Shown: positions 1-11,445, numbered from the stretch's first letter. The stretch is DNA of 64,000 nucleotides from Welwitschia mirabilis (GCA_051453625.1 JBOZIK010000001.1:50553075-50617074); one strand, 5' to 3'. The notes: a model not told the origin generated them from the letters alone. Made by a program: numbers and translations.

Positions 1-900
1 GAAAAAGGGAACTAATTAAAAAGTAAAGGAGAAACCCTAGTTGACATGTAAAATAAAGTTACAATAAAGAGACAATAACTCGGGAAAACATTCTATAAAA
101 CTATGGGAAAACAGTGTCGTCTTGAAGGTTGTCTGGATGAAGGAGGGGACGACGAGGATGGATAATTGGAACTCTGGTTCTGCTTCAGTTTATTTGTCTG
201 TCAGACTGTATGTAAACTATTGTCAAGTAATTTTGGAGATGTCATCCACTATTGTCACTTGGACGATGAGATAGACGATGATGTCTGATAGGAAGGTCTT
301 CAGTTTAAGTGCAAGTTATCTGAATGTCGACTTTGCTATTGTGCTATTTGGAGTTGTCGTCCTAACGATCATGTAGATGACGAAGGTGACGACAGCCTTT
401 TCTCAATCTTTTATTAGTGTAATTGCTTTGTCTTCTGTAGAATCATGATCCAAAAATGATACTCTTCTATATCTGCATGAATTGTTTATATTTTATCTGA
501 TATTTTCATGTTTTCATCTTGTGNNNNNNNNNNNNNNNNNNNNNNNNNNNNNNNNNNNNNNNNNNNNNNNNNNNNNNNNNNNNNNNNNNNNNNNNNNNNN
601 NNNATACACATAAGTTGGTATTACAATATAGTCCCCTACTTAACCTTATCAGTCCCTGACAAAACCAAGTGGTAAACCACATTTACGAGCCAACTTTTCA
701 AATAATAAAAACTAGGATATCTAAAGGAAGCATCTAAAAAACAAATTGCAGAATATTTCAAAGAGAAACTGAATTACTAGAAAATTCAAAAATTGAATAG
801 AAATACTTGAGAAGCATTCTAAGTCTGTCGTCCACTCTGTCATCTGGACGATAATGGGAACGATAGGCACATTAAGAATTCCTCAAAAATTAAACCTATG
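1..900. other. Non-coding stretch with four dispersed palindromes
   Basis: No reading frame is convincing here. Four members of the window-wide palindrome family lie at about 115-161, 241-283, 353-393 and 825-866. They are rich in GTCGTC and GACGAC words and keep many CpG dinucleotides that are TpG/CpA in the copies further right. An 80-N gap lies at 524-603. By position this is the 3' non-coding part of the minus-strand element whose ORF begins to the right. I infer that from context only; no LTR end is visible. Confidence 0.5.
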
Positions 901-1160
901 ACAGAAATAAATTTTTTCACTAATTAGTAATCAGTCAAAAAATCATAATAAGTAGCCCCCTTACTATGATAAATGGTCAAAATAAAAATGCGCTCGAAAA
1001 GAATTGCAATCCTCATCATAAAAATAGAAATATTAGTCATGTAAAAATCAGAAGCAACATATACCATGCTGAAACAAAATGATATATCTATATAATAACG
1101 AGAATTTTTAATAGAAAAAGTGTAGAAGGGGGGTACAAAATATCGACTAAAATCACTCCC

Positions 1161-2240
1161 TCCATCTATGCATGATAAATCCTGGATCGGTAACTAGCTC
1201 AGGAGCAGGGGGAGAGGAAGGAGGACGATCATGATCTGTGGGGAGATGCTCATCTAGAGATGCTATAATGGATCAAATGGTCTTATTTCCCTAAACATGT
1301 ACTACCTCTAGAAGATCTACAATGAAATTCTACTGCATAGAGATAATACGCTGGCGCATGTCCATGATCTGGTCCTCTGTGTACTGTGATCTCCTCTCTA
1401 TAGACAATTCGCTGCTCGACTCTAAGCTCAAAGGATNNNNNNNNNNNNNNNNNNNNNNNNNNNNNNNNNNNNNNNNNNNNNNNNNNNNNNNNNNNNNNNN
1501 NNNNNNNNNNNNNNNNNNNNNNNNNNNNNNNNNNNNNNNNNNNNNNNTCCTCATATTGTGTAAATAACGAACAGAAGTCTGAATATGTGTCAAATCATCT
1601 GAATAAAGCAGAGAGGAGGCATGGATAACCAAGTATCTGTAAATGGCATGTCTCAATCATGGATCGAAGTCTCCTCCAAATGAAAGTCGATAAGTCCATC
1701 TGCTCCCCCTGACGAAAAGCTGCCAGAATCTGTAAGTGCATGACTATAGTGTGACTATCATAGTATGATGGACTGATGTTGTGAATCATGTAGGAGTTAG
1801 TTGAGTAACATTCACGCCTCGCCGATCAGTGATCATATCAGCTGAAATATCTAAAATGGCACCGTAAGCTCAACGCTCCTCTGTCCCACTAGCTAAGTGA
1901 ATATGTAAAATTCCAGGACCTTCGAGATCTGTAACGACTGCTATGTGAGATGGAAAAATGGCTATCTCATGGTCTCGGATGTATGCAACGATGTGATCCT
2001 GCAGTTGACCACGTGCATCTGGTATCCTCTCTATATGCATGGTGTCATAAAATTCTCTTGTCTTTGAAGAATAATAGGCACCCTATGCATCCCTAATCCA
2101 TTTGAACAATAGCTCTGTAAGTCTCTAATCAACCTTAGGCTTTAAATGATTCATGAAATCACCAAAGTATCTCTCAACATGATGTTAGCTATCTTTACGC
2201 TCATAGATCATCCGTGTCGAGGTGGCGGGTATATGGGTTC
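1161..2240 (-). pseudogene. Transposon-associated ORF, 'putative plant transposon protein' type
   Basis: Read from about 2240 downwards, the minus strand gives a mostly continuous protein. Motifs in order are ERYFGDFMNHLKPKVD, TREFYDTMHIERIP, IAIFPSHIAVVTDLEGPGI, then (1595-1789) SPSYYDSHTIVMHLQ and AAFRQGEQMDLSTFIWRRL. It ends in a Pro-rich tail after YTEDQIMDMRQRI (about 1330-1390). This order resembles the uncharacterised ORF carried by many plant gypsy-type elements (Pfam 'putative plant transposon protein', PF20167-like, from memory). Its function is unknown. It is broken by several stops, a frame change near 1790 and a 111-N gap (1437-1547). Upstream (2240-2415) a SELVEQATGPLVEPK-like N-terminal piece lies in another frame. 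It is the least decayed coding remnant in the window. Confidence 0.6.
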
Positions 2241-2532
2241 CTCGCACTATACCTTAGGCTCAACTAAAGGGCCTGTTGCCTGCTCTACTAACTCAGATGA
2301 AGCCTGTGTCTATCTAGTTCTGCGTGTATGTGGCCTGCTCAACTATAAACACAAAACTCGTCGTGTGAAACCAGATAAACACGATGAAAACATCACATGG
2401 ATGCGCAATAAATAACCCCGTAATCGATAAAAATATCAAAAATGATAAAAATATGTCCTACCCCCTCTAAAAAATGCAATGCATTCCGAATTGCCTAGCA
2501 GTGAGAAAAGAAACGAAGAAAAACGAAGCAAT

Positions 2533-3778
2533 TCTGAACACGGCTTATGTAGTGGGCCTCGTAGTAAGTAAAAAATTAAAGTACTCAAATGAAAAATCTA
2601 ATCCAGTAAAGTCATAGTGCACATCGCACTAATCAATTTTTCCTAAAGGACCACTATGATTTGACTTATGGTTTGCGAGAAAATAAGTGCGAAAGGTAAA
2701 AACAGGAGAATTCCTCGTAAAACGCGAAAATGATCATAACTCGAAAAATACACAGTGAAAATTAGATTCGTAAGTTTCAAAATGTAGATTGTGAAAAACT
2801 AGACAACATACGTGAAAACTATGCATCGAAAGGCTGAAAAACGGCAGAAAAAATTGAAAAATCAGGAGGAGAGAGAAACATACCTTATTTTTACAAATGT
2901 AGTAAAAACTCGCGAATCTGGCAATGAAATCAGGTGGAACAGGTTTCAAAATATCAGTAGTAGCTAGAGGGATCATCTTCTCTCAAAAGAATGGAGGAAA
3001 AAGATGAGGAAATGAGCAAAAAATAAGGAAAAGGGTTGAAACAGTGCTTTTAACGCACTATCGTCCAGTCGAGTCGTCCGGATATCATACCTGGGACGAC
3101 CCTCAAAAATCAGTCTATTGTCCTATGCAGTGTCATCTGGACGACTACCTAGATGATGGTACATGAAGAGGGTTTTAAAAAGAGAAATGTTAGCTAAGAA
3201 GATGAGGCTCAGGTAGAGTCGTGAAAGTGGCAGTTTTGAAACAAAACAGAGCTGAAAAGCACATGGAAAAGTAAAAACTATGTCAGAAGGAGAATAGACT
3301 ATCTAGGTTAAAAAATTATAAGAAAGACTGGAATGAAAACTAACAAATGAGTAAAGTCCTAAGGAAAAAGAGAAATGTGAAAATGATTGGAAAATAGTAA
3401 ACATGCAAATAGAAGAAAAGCAGAGGAGAAATAGACACAAGGAACAAGAAGAAGAATGTTTACCTATTCTAAGTACTAACTTAACAAACTTTAAAGGAAA
3501 AAATCATAACATTACCTAAGTAAAGATGCATGACAAAATGTATTAACTCGATAAAGTTTATTCAAAATAGCAGTGATTATGGTGATAGCCAAGGTTTCAA
3601 GTGTGTCGAACAATGAAAGTCAAAATCCAAAGTTACTTAGAAATGGACTCATTTATTTCTACCTACAAATTCCCCGAAATCTTCAAAAGTGAAATAATCA
3701 AGTGGGAATATTAAAAGTTGTATTTCTTTTATCATGATGAGGGAAGTGCAACCACTGTCAGAGGAGTAAGGACCCGTG
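2533..3778 (-). repeat. Left copy of 1.25-kb direct duplication (element leader)
   Basis: This matches 4050-5302 in the same orientation at an offset of about 1516 bases, with mostly single-base differences. On the minus strand it holds, in order, part of the conserved block at 3733-3890, two palindromes (3113-3158 and 3058-3102), and an open 80-codon frame (2734-2976) starting MIPLATTDILKPVPPDF. Within that frame a good plant splice donor (AAG/GTATGT) follows the codons for YYICKNK, so the frame may be a first coding exon of the ORF at 1161-2240. Splicing is inference. The protein is not recognised. Confidence 0.65.
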
Positions 3779-3890
3779 AAGCATGACCAACTGATCCCCC
3801 AGTGGAGTTTCCACAGCTACTACATTACACTGCCAAAGGCTCCTCTCGGAAATATTTGCCCCAGTGTACTTGCGGTAGGATATCATGCTT
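3733..3890 (-). repeat. Conserved 'GTACAC' block, complete copy
   Basis: A stretch of about 160 bases recurs as the reverse complement at 40640-40815 and, partly, at 37200-37282 and 5240-5302. Read on the minus strand, it starts with ATGATATCCTACCGCAAGTA and ends in GTTGCACTTCCCTCATCATG. It is better conserved between copies than the flanking DNA. It lies between the gag-protease part and the 3' part of the Tat/Athila-like elements. I recognise no protein in it. Confidence 0.6.
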
Positions 3891-4049
3891 TTTACTTTTT
3901 TCTCTTTTTATTTTTCTTTTTTTCTTTTTTTTGATATAAAGATAATTTCNNNNNNNNNNNNNNNNNNNNNNNNNNNNNNNNNNNNNNNNNNNNNNNNNNN
4001 NNNNNNNNNNNNNNNNNNNNNNNNNNNNNNNNNNNNNNNNNNNNNNNNN

Positions 4050-5302
4050 TCTGAACACGGCGTAAGTAGTGGGCCCCACTATAAGTAAAAAAAAATTGAA
4101 GTACTCAAATGAAAAATCTAATCTAGTAAAGTCATAGAGCACATTGTACTGAGCAATTTTGCCTAAAGAACCACTACAATTTGACTTATAGTTTATGAGA
4201 AAAAGAGTGCGAAAGATAAGCACAAGAGAATTCCTCATAAAACGCGAAAGTGATCATAACTTGAAAAATACGCAATGAAAATTAGGCCTGTAAGTTCCAA
4301 AATGTAGATCACGAAAAAATGGACAACATACATGAAAACTACACATCAAAAGGCTGAAAAACAAGAGAAAAAATTGAAAAATTAGAAAGAGAGAGAAACA
4401 TATATCATTTTTGCAAATGTAGTAAACACTTGTGAATCTGAAAATGAAATCAAGTGGAACAAGGTCCAAAATATTGATAGTAGAAAAAGGGATCATCATC
4501 TCTTAAATGAATAGAGGAAAAAGATGAAGAAATGAGTGAAAAATGAGGAAAAAGGGTTGAAACAGTGCTTTAAACGCACTATCGTCTGGGAGAGTCATTC
4601 GAACGTCAGCCCTAGGATGACTGTCAGAAAAAATCTGTCTGTCATCCTCTGCAGTATCATTTGGATGACTACATAGACGACTGCACATGAAGAGGGTTTG
4701 AAAAAGAGAAGTNNNNNNNNNNNNNNNNNNNNNNNNNNNNNNNNNNNNNNNNNNNNNNTTTTAAACAAAACAGAGCTGAAAAACACATGGAAAAAGAAAA
4801 ACTATGGTGAAAGGAAAACAGACTATCTAGGTTAAAAAATTGTAAGAAAGACTGGAATAAAAACTACCAACAAGTAAAGTTTTAAGAAAAAAAGAAAATT
4901 CAAAAATGACTAGAAAATAGTAGACATAAAAATAGAAGAAAAGCAGAGAAGAAATAGACATAAGGAATAAGAAGAAGAGTGTTTACCTATTCTAAGTACT
5001 AATGTAGCAAAATCCAAAGGAAAACATCACAACATTACCTGAGTAAAAATGCATGACAAAATGTATTAACTCGATAAAGTTCATTTGAGAGAGCAGTGGT
5101 TATGGCGATATCCAAGATTTCAAGTGTGTAGAATAATGAGGTCAAAATCAAAAGGTACTTAGAAATAGACTCATATATTTCTACCTACAAACTCATTGAA
5201 ATATTTAAAAGTGAAATGATCAAGTGGGAATACTAAAAATTTGTATTTATTTTTCCATTATGAGGGGAGTGCAACCACTGTTAGAGGAGTAAGAACCCAT
5301 AT
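4050..5302 (-). repeat. Right copy of 1.25-kb direct duplication (element leader)
   Basis: This is a partner of 2533-3778. It begins immediately after a 100-N gap (3950-4049) and its similarity stops abruptly near 5302. It keeps the corresponding 81-codon open frame (4254-4499; DFIFRFTSVYYICKN) at the same length without frameshift, and two palindromes at 4634-4683 and 4579-4626. A 46-N gap lies at 4713-4758. The amino-acid differences between the two frames are about what neutral divergence would give, so an open frame in both copies is not proof of selection. Confidence 0.65.
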
Positions 5303-7120
5303 AAAGATGTACTTTTTCTGAAAGATAAGAACCTTAATCATTGAGAAGTTTAACTAGTTGTGTAAGAAGTGCACTTGGGTATTGTATTTTTTGGAAAAAT
5401 AATGGCCAAACCAAAAAGAAACCAATTGATAAAACATAAAAGGTATGTAATCCTTTTGAAGTAAAATCAATTGAAGATAAAGAAAGTAAAATTTTTAAAG
5501 ATTGATAGCACAATTTTCAAAATTGAAATAAGAGATAAAAAAGTGATGAATTTTATTGTCAAATAATCTCTTATGAAATAGTATAAAGCATGAGTATCAT
5601 GATATAATTCATTCAAGGTACTACTCAAATAAGGTTTTAAGGGTTTTTGAGAATGGTAAATAAGATTGAGAAGCTCCTTAAGATTCAATTCTAAGGATGG
5701 ATTATCATCAAGAAGATAAGGCTTATACAAGTTTAAAATTCTAAGATATTCCAAGTCAAACCTTTGAAAACAATAATCATTAAAAGTACAAGGTAAAGTG
5801 CATTTGGTAGAAAAAGAAATAATGTTACTTGAAGATCATATGAATGTTTAAAAGAAAGATATTAAGAGATAGGAGAAATAAACTCTTTGAAATGATGGAT
5901 GATATAAGAGTTAAGGAAAGGAACATGGCCTTGATAATTATATAAAGGTGTAATTGGAAGACATGGAAAAAGGTTATCATTATCAAAATCATAAGGTAAT
6001 GTGAAGATGAAAGTAGAAGTGAAAGGAATGATTGATTTGAAATTATACATAAAGGCATAAGTGAAAAGGATGTAGAATTATGAGTTGAATGAACAAGTCT
6101 ATCCTCTATAAAGTTTAAATGAATCTCTAGGAGTTCTTCATTGTATTTTGTTTCTTCATGATGGTCTTTATCATTATTTTATTAGATAGTTTCTTTAATT
6201 TTATCATCATAATTTATGAATAGATCTTCATTCTCATGTTAAATATTGCTTTTATTCTCTAAGTTATTGGATTCATCAAAAAGATTATCAAGAGAACTAA
6301 GAGCATTATCTTTATTATTGATTGAAAAGTTTACAGTTTTTTCATGAATGGATTTCTTATTCTGAGTATCAAGTGGTAAATGGAGGGCAAGGATATAATC
6401 TAAAACCTCAATATCATCATCTAATAAATGATCATCTTCATCCCAATTATTGAAAAGTTGAGTTGTGTTATTATTGTCTTCCTTTTTCTTATCTCCTAAT
6501 GAGTATGATGTTGAAGTTTAATCCATCATTTTATCTTCAAATTAGAAGCAAGAATCATCATTAATTATTTCTAAGTTCTCTTCATTTTCATCAAGGTGAG
6601 ATGAAGTAGGATAGTTGTAAGAATGTTATATTGTAAAAGATTCTTGAATATATAATAGTATTTGTTGCAAGGTTTCAACTAATTTTCTAGATTATTATTT
6701 GTACTTTCTTGGTTCTTCTTCATTTCATTAATCTTTTCTTTTAATGGATCATTTTCTTCCTTATAGTAGGTTATGGGATATGGTTCTTCTTCATAGTTAT
6801 GCATGGGAGATGGTTGGGGTTGATAAAAGGGATTATAAGAAGTTTGTCTAAATGAGGTGGAATTCCTAAAATATGGAAAATATTTATCATCATGTCTATA
6901 GGAGGTTTAAAAAAAGAGAAGAAAGAATAAGAAGATTCAAAAGAAGAAAGAGCCCAATTTCTATTTTCAACATTATTATGTGATGATCTCCCTATTTCAG
7001 CAAAAATTTCTCGAAGTGCTTTATTACCATTGTTCTTAGCATTTTACAAGTTTCTTCTCCTTTTAGAAAGTAGTTCTGCAAGGGTTCTTCTATTACTATT
7101 CATTGGAGAGAGTGAAATGA
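5303..7120 (-). pseudogene. Unrecognised decayed ORF region of left element
   Basis: The minus strand downstream of the leader gives coding-like patches: SNRRTLAELLSKRRRNL at about 7100, NKALREIFAEIGRSSHNN near 7000, then an acidic, Asn-rich stretch (LFNNWDEDDHLLDDDIEVLD near 6420). After that come LPYDFDNDNLFPCLPITPLY (5862-6050) and a 95-codon open frame (5467-5754, starting MEYLRILNLYKPYLLDDNP). Stops and frame changes separate them. The position just after PBS and leader is where gag normally sits, but no gag motif or zinc knuckle is visible. I cannot name it. It could be a diverged or captured ORF of a non-autonomous element. Confidence 0.4.
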
Positions 7121-7499
7121 ATGGAATAAGAGAATTTTAATTCAAGAAGGTAAGGAAAAAAAGTACACAATGAAGATTATTTTTTCCTCTCTTGGATGTT
7201 TCATTATTTTGTTGAGATAGCTAGTTCTTAACACTTAAAAGATGTGTAATGGTTGTCTATGTAAAAATAAGTAATAGAATGACTTCAAAGAGAAAGGAAA
7301 ATCTGATTTTTTTAATAAGAGAAAAAAATTCTTAGAACTTGCATATTTATGATGTGCATACCTAGATTTTGCTTAAAGTCAAATGATCTTATGCTAGTAC
7401 TTTTATTCAATCAAGTTATGCTTCCATTAATATTTTGTCTTTCTACTAGAATTTACTATGTCCCTACATGTACAGACCATAAATAAAAAATCAAAATAA

Positions 7500-7770
7500 A
7501 AAACAAGTGTCCTCATTCACCTTGTCATGGGGATGATAGGGGAGATAATGATCACATAAAAACTGAACTCAAAAACTTAGAAATAAATATTATCAAAACA
7601 TAGAAAAGCAATGTTGTCATCAAGCATGTCATGTGAACAATAGATAGGATTATAGTACCTTTATTACTAAAATATAAGTAGAAGAAAAATTATGAAAATA
7701 GAAAATAAATTTGAAATTTTAGAACTATCATTCCCAATGTCATTAGAATGACACAGAGGATGGCAAGGTC
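7500..7770 (-). promoter_or_regulatory. Element leader with three phased palindromes
   Basis: This lies between the primer-binding site (7917-7938) and the ORF region, in minus orientation. Three palindromes are at 7507-7550, 7611-7654 and 7724-7768, so starts are 104 and 113 bases apart. The first has the self-complementary core TCATGGGGATGA (TCATCCCCATGA on the element's sense strand). The leader of the plus-strand relative (30784-31044) has the same three-unit arrangement. In retroelements this interval often carries packaging or dimerisation hairpins; that role here is inference. Confidence 0.5.
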
Positions 7771-7916
7771 TTTAGAAGCTATGGAAAACAAAAATTATGA
7801 AAATAAATCTACTTTAAGCTAGGCTAAAAATATAATACTAATTTAAATAAATAACCTAAATAGAAGATTCAATGTACTTATCTGACAAGTAATAATTTTC
7901 TAGATCCTTACAGCCT

Positions 7917-7938
7917 TCCCCAATAATGGCACTAAAAT
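7917..7938 (-). other. Degenerate primer-binding site, tRNA-Asp type
   Basis: The minus strand reads TTTTAGTGCCATTATTGGGG followed by AA. This aligns with the plant tRNA-Asp-type PBS TGGCGCCGTTGCCGGGGA used by Athila/Tat-lineage elements (from memory), with changes mainly at CpG or G/C positions. It directly follows the LTR end ...ATAACA. The equivalent site in the plus-strand relative is 30614-30636. It fixes the LTR to its right as a 5' LTR of an element running leftwards. Confidence 0.6.
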
Positions 7939-9434
7939 GTTATAGTATGAATTTATGTAATCCTGAAGCTCTTTAGGTAAAACTATAAATCAAATAACTT
8001 GCAGAAGAAACATGCTAATATAAATAGGAGTTCACTCAAATGTCTTAATGTAATGAAGGCACTAGGTTTAGAGTTAGAAANNNNNNNNNNNNNNNNNNNN
8101 NNNNNATTTTTGTCTTATAAATCTGAAAGGAAATAAACAAGTAAATGTAATGCAAGATGAATGAATATGAAATGTAGTGAATAGAAATGAAATGGATTCT
8201 ACTTAGATCCTAGTCCTTCTGTCACAAGAACCATCTTCTGTATAAATTATATTAATTAAGAAGAGTATCCACTAGTTCTTAATAAATATAAACTATGATA
8301 TCTATCTAAGTAAAATAAGAAATGTAATATGAAATAAATTGGAAAAGTAATGCAAATCTACTACTAACCAAGTTCAAATTTAATGAAGGTTACCCTTATG
8401 ACCTAGATAAATCACAAAGCTATCACACATAACTATGATTAATGTAAATCATAAGGGACAGTCATAGAATTGAAATGAAAAGAGAAATTATATTATTTCA
8501 AAGAGTATTCATGAACATACATCCACTTACAATAGAATAATAGCACCTCAATGAAAGAGACTCAGCCTAATATTAAGAAAAATCCTTTTTAGGGCTCTAA
8601 ATGGATCTCTTACCCTTCAATCTTTCATCCCAATTATCAGGTATAAAAGGTGGATTGGAAGTGATGAAAAGGGAGTATTTATAGTTTTACATTAAAATTT
8701 CTAAAACCATAGCCCCAGATGTCAGTGAAGAAAACCCTAATAGCCCACGTGTGTCACTTAATCCCATTTACAAGATATTTCTTCCTAAACATGCAAAAAG
8801 AGCTATCATCCCACCTGTCGTTGGGATGACATAAGGGAAGTCACCATGTGTCACATGTCTCCATGCCCTACTATCAGCCCCTTAACTTTTGTTCATGTAA
8901 ATAAGATCGTCGACCTATCTATCATGGGGATGACATAGGGGACGTTATCTTGTGCCATATGTACACCCTACTGTCAGCATCGCAACATGTGCTTCTATCC
9001 ATGTTAATAGTTTGTTATCTTGTATGTCATGTGGATGGCATAAGGTATTACACCTCATGTTCTAGTTTAGTCTAGTCTATGCTCCATTCTCTAGTCTGTC
9101 CAAGCTTTGTTGCTATCATGATAAGTAGCAGTGTTGTCACCCCCTGTGTTGTAAGGATGATAGTGGGGACAACACCTTTACCAAGCTTCTCAAGTAGAGT
9201 AAATCATCTTTATTTATCATTAGTCTTCCTTTAATATGCCAAATAGTAGAACATGCCTGAAATGCCTTTGATTATGCCAAGAATTATATGTTTTCATGAT
9301 CATCTTATCGTCTCTCCATAATCAACAAAATTGCATATAAACCTGTATAAATCCTATAAAAGTACTCCAAATAGACCATCAAATTCCTACAAATTATCAT
9401 TACAATAGGGTAATATATTTATTGTATATATCAC
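7939..9434 (-). mobile_element. Tat/Athila-like LTR, minus orientation, four palindromes
   Basis: Read on minus it starts TGATATATACAATAAATA (9434) and ends ...CTATAACA before the PBS. It aligns in order with the plus-strand LTRs at 29553, 42239 and 43963: shared stretches include TTTGATGG...TTTATACAGGTTTA near the start and CCCTTATGATTTA in the second half. It is longer (about 1.5 kb against 1.06 kb) and has four palindromes (9132-9174, 9012-9052, 8906-8950, 8802-8843) instead of two. A 25-N gap lies at 8081-8105. It also sits about 200 bases beyond the integrase end at 9645, so it may serve as 3' LTR of that body as well. Confidence 0.65.
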
Positions 9435-9644
9435 TCATTCATTTTTGGTAAAGTTATGTATGTCACAGTGATTTCATTCTTTGTTTGTCTAAAGTTTCTA
9501 ATTAAGCAACTTATGTTTCTTTTTTAATGTTAGATAATTTAAGAGCTTTAACTAAAGTTATAATTATGAAAATTTGAATTTGGGTTGGTAAAATTGCCTT
9601 ATTACCATAAACTAACTAAAATGGGACTATTTCTATGACACTTT

Positions 9645-10257
9645 TTACTGAGGTACGGTAAACCCATAATGCAAGGGGTAACTTGTCATGCCATGATTTT
9701 TAATTTTTTTAAATAAAGTCCTAAGGTAGTTTATGATTAACTTATTCATGGCTTTAGCTTCATCATTCACTTGAGAATAACATGAAATGAAAAAGAAATG
9801 TTTTATTCCAAATTTAGTTAAGAAATTTTTCAACTCGACAGATTTAAATTATGGACCATTATCATTAATGATGATGTAAGGAGTACTGAATCTAGCAACA
9901 ATGTGATCCTGGATGAATTTTTAAATTTGTTTTCTAGTCATTTGACATAAAGGTATTACTTCTACTCATTTCAAAAAGTATTTTGTCATATTGAGAATAT
10001 AAGCATGTCATTCACATGAAGTCAGTGTAATTGGACCAATTAAATTCATACCCCATTTTCTAAATATCCAAGTGTAATAGGTTTTTANNNNNNNNNNNNN
10101 NNNNNNNNNNNNNNNNNNNNNNNNNNNNNNNNNNNNNNNNNNNNNNNNNNNNNNNNNNNNNNNNNNNNNNNNNNNNNNNNNNNNNNNAATTGGACCAATT
10201 AGATTCATACCCCATTTTCTAAATATCCAAGTGTAATAGGTTTTTACCATCCTAAAA
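9645..10257 (-). pseudogene. Ty3/gypsy integrase core, inactive
   Basis: The minus strand shows RKWGMNLIGPI (aligning with the family's WGMDLIGPI), YILNMTKYFLK.VEVIPL, ARFSTPYIIINDNGP, then KFGIKHFFFISCYSQVNDEA and KAMNKLI, ending near the usual WxxxLxxALWAYRT position. This is a standard gypsy integrase catalytic domain. Of the catalytic D, D, E, the first Asp reads Asn (WGMN), the second is kept (NDNG), and the Glu in the family's GQAEAxNK reads Lys (DEAKAMNK). There are stops inside. A 100-N gap (10088-10187) is flanked by nearly the same sequence on both sides and is probably an overlap. Confidence 0.8.
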
Positions 10258-10744
10258 CAATCATGACTTATGGTTTTCTAGAAGCAATCAGATCTCAAAA
10301 CATGAATTAATAATAATTTTGCTCCCTAGTGAAGACCACACAAACTAGCATGTCTTTCTTTCAAAACACAGGTAGCTTCACCTAACTTTAGGCATTTAAG
10401 TAATATGCCATTATTCAACTTCTTATATAATTGTCTTTGGATCATGGTGAAGTGTGTAGCTTGATCACAAAAATTTTGTATTTATATCATAGTGAAATCT
10501 TCTAGTAGCTTTTGGTCAGTGAAGTAATTTACTAGTGTGTCACACCATTCATTGATTATTCTAATGTTTTTATTAGTTGGTTTATCTCATCTTATGGTAA
10601 TTTCAAATAAGCTACCATTTGTTATTCATCTAGGAAATTTTGATTTATATATAAACATGTAATAAATTTCTTAAATGATGGATCTTTAAAATAAGTTTGA
10701 CCAAAGTTTGCAAGGTAATCAAAAAATTAATTTTCAATTATTGG

Positions 10745-11065
10745 GATGGCTAGGATCTCATAATGATTAAGCATTTTTACCTTTTTAAAGTAAATTCCTA
10801 AAACTCTTGATCTCGCTTTATATTTACCTAATACTTGGTTAACCACTAACTACAAATCACCAAAAATGTGCAAGCTTTTAAAGCCAACCTGAATAGTAAG
10901 AGTTATCCCTCTTGACAAGGCTTCATATTTATCAATGTTGTTCATGTAAGGGAAATTTAACTTAAAGGAAAATGGTAAGCTTATTTTATTTTTCAATAAG
11001 AAAATTACTCCTATAATACCACCATTTCTATTTAATACACCATTAAGAAATATTAATACATTACA
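10745..11065 (-). pseudogene. Second (archaeal-type) RNase H domain, Tat lineage
   Basis: The minus strand gives VLIFLNGVLNRNGGIIGVI (family: FDGAxNxxGxGxGVV, with catalytic Asp read as Asn), NNIDKYEALSRGITLTIQVG (family: NNxAEYEALxxGLxxA), then LHIFGDL.LVVNQVLGKYKA (family: GDSxLVxxQVxGxY). The order and spacing are those of the extra RNase H found between the normal RNase H and integrase in Tat-lineage plant elements. It justifies the lineage call. One stop lies after GDL. Confidence 0.75.
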
Positions 11066-11214
11066 ATTCTTTTGAATTTAATGAATTGGATTTATTCATC
11101 TAGAAATTGTTTAGAATCATCTAAGATTTTATTCTCAATTTATATAAGTAGATTTACTATTTATTCAACTATATATTTATCTTTGATGGATTTTTGGAAT
11201 TGAAATTCCAAGTC

Positions 11215-11445
11215 AAACTCAGCAAGAATTGATGCTCACTTTGTTATATGAGTACATCCAGTAGAATATTTAAGTAAATGTTTGAGTAGATTTTGATTAT
11301 TGATCACAATCATTTTATTTATCACCATGTAATGATGAAATTTATATGAAGAAAAGACTAAAATCAGACATGCTTTTTCTGCTTCAGTGTAATTTTTCTT
11401 GTATTGATGCAAGATTCTACTAATGTAGTAAATTGGATGATCTTA
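11215..11445 (-). pseudogene. RNase H domain of gypsy reverse transcriptase
   Basis: The minus strand reads HPIYYISRILHQYKKNYTEA, EKACLILVFSSYKFHHYMV, then KHLLKYSTGCTHITK.ASILAEFD. These match the gypsy RNase H motifs YYxSRxLxxAExNYxxxEKxxLALVFAxxKLRHYM and the terminal WxxxLxEFD, with the Trp replaced by a stop. It lies directly downstream of RT in element sense. Confidence 0.8.

Noticed and set aside
2146-2415. 89-codon plus-strand ORF
   Set aside because: It overlaps the N-terminal part of the minus-strand transposon-associated ORF, whose motifs are recognisable; the plus frame has none.
8802-9174. Regularly spaced palindromes resembling a CRISPR array
   Set aside because: The units are diverged, the spacing is irregular, there are no cas genes, and the setting is a plant retrotransposon LTR.
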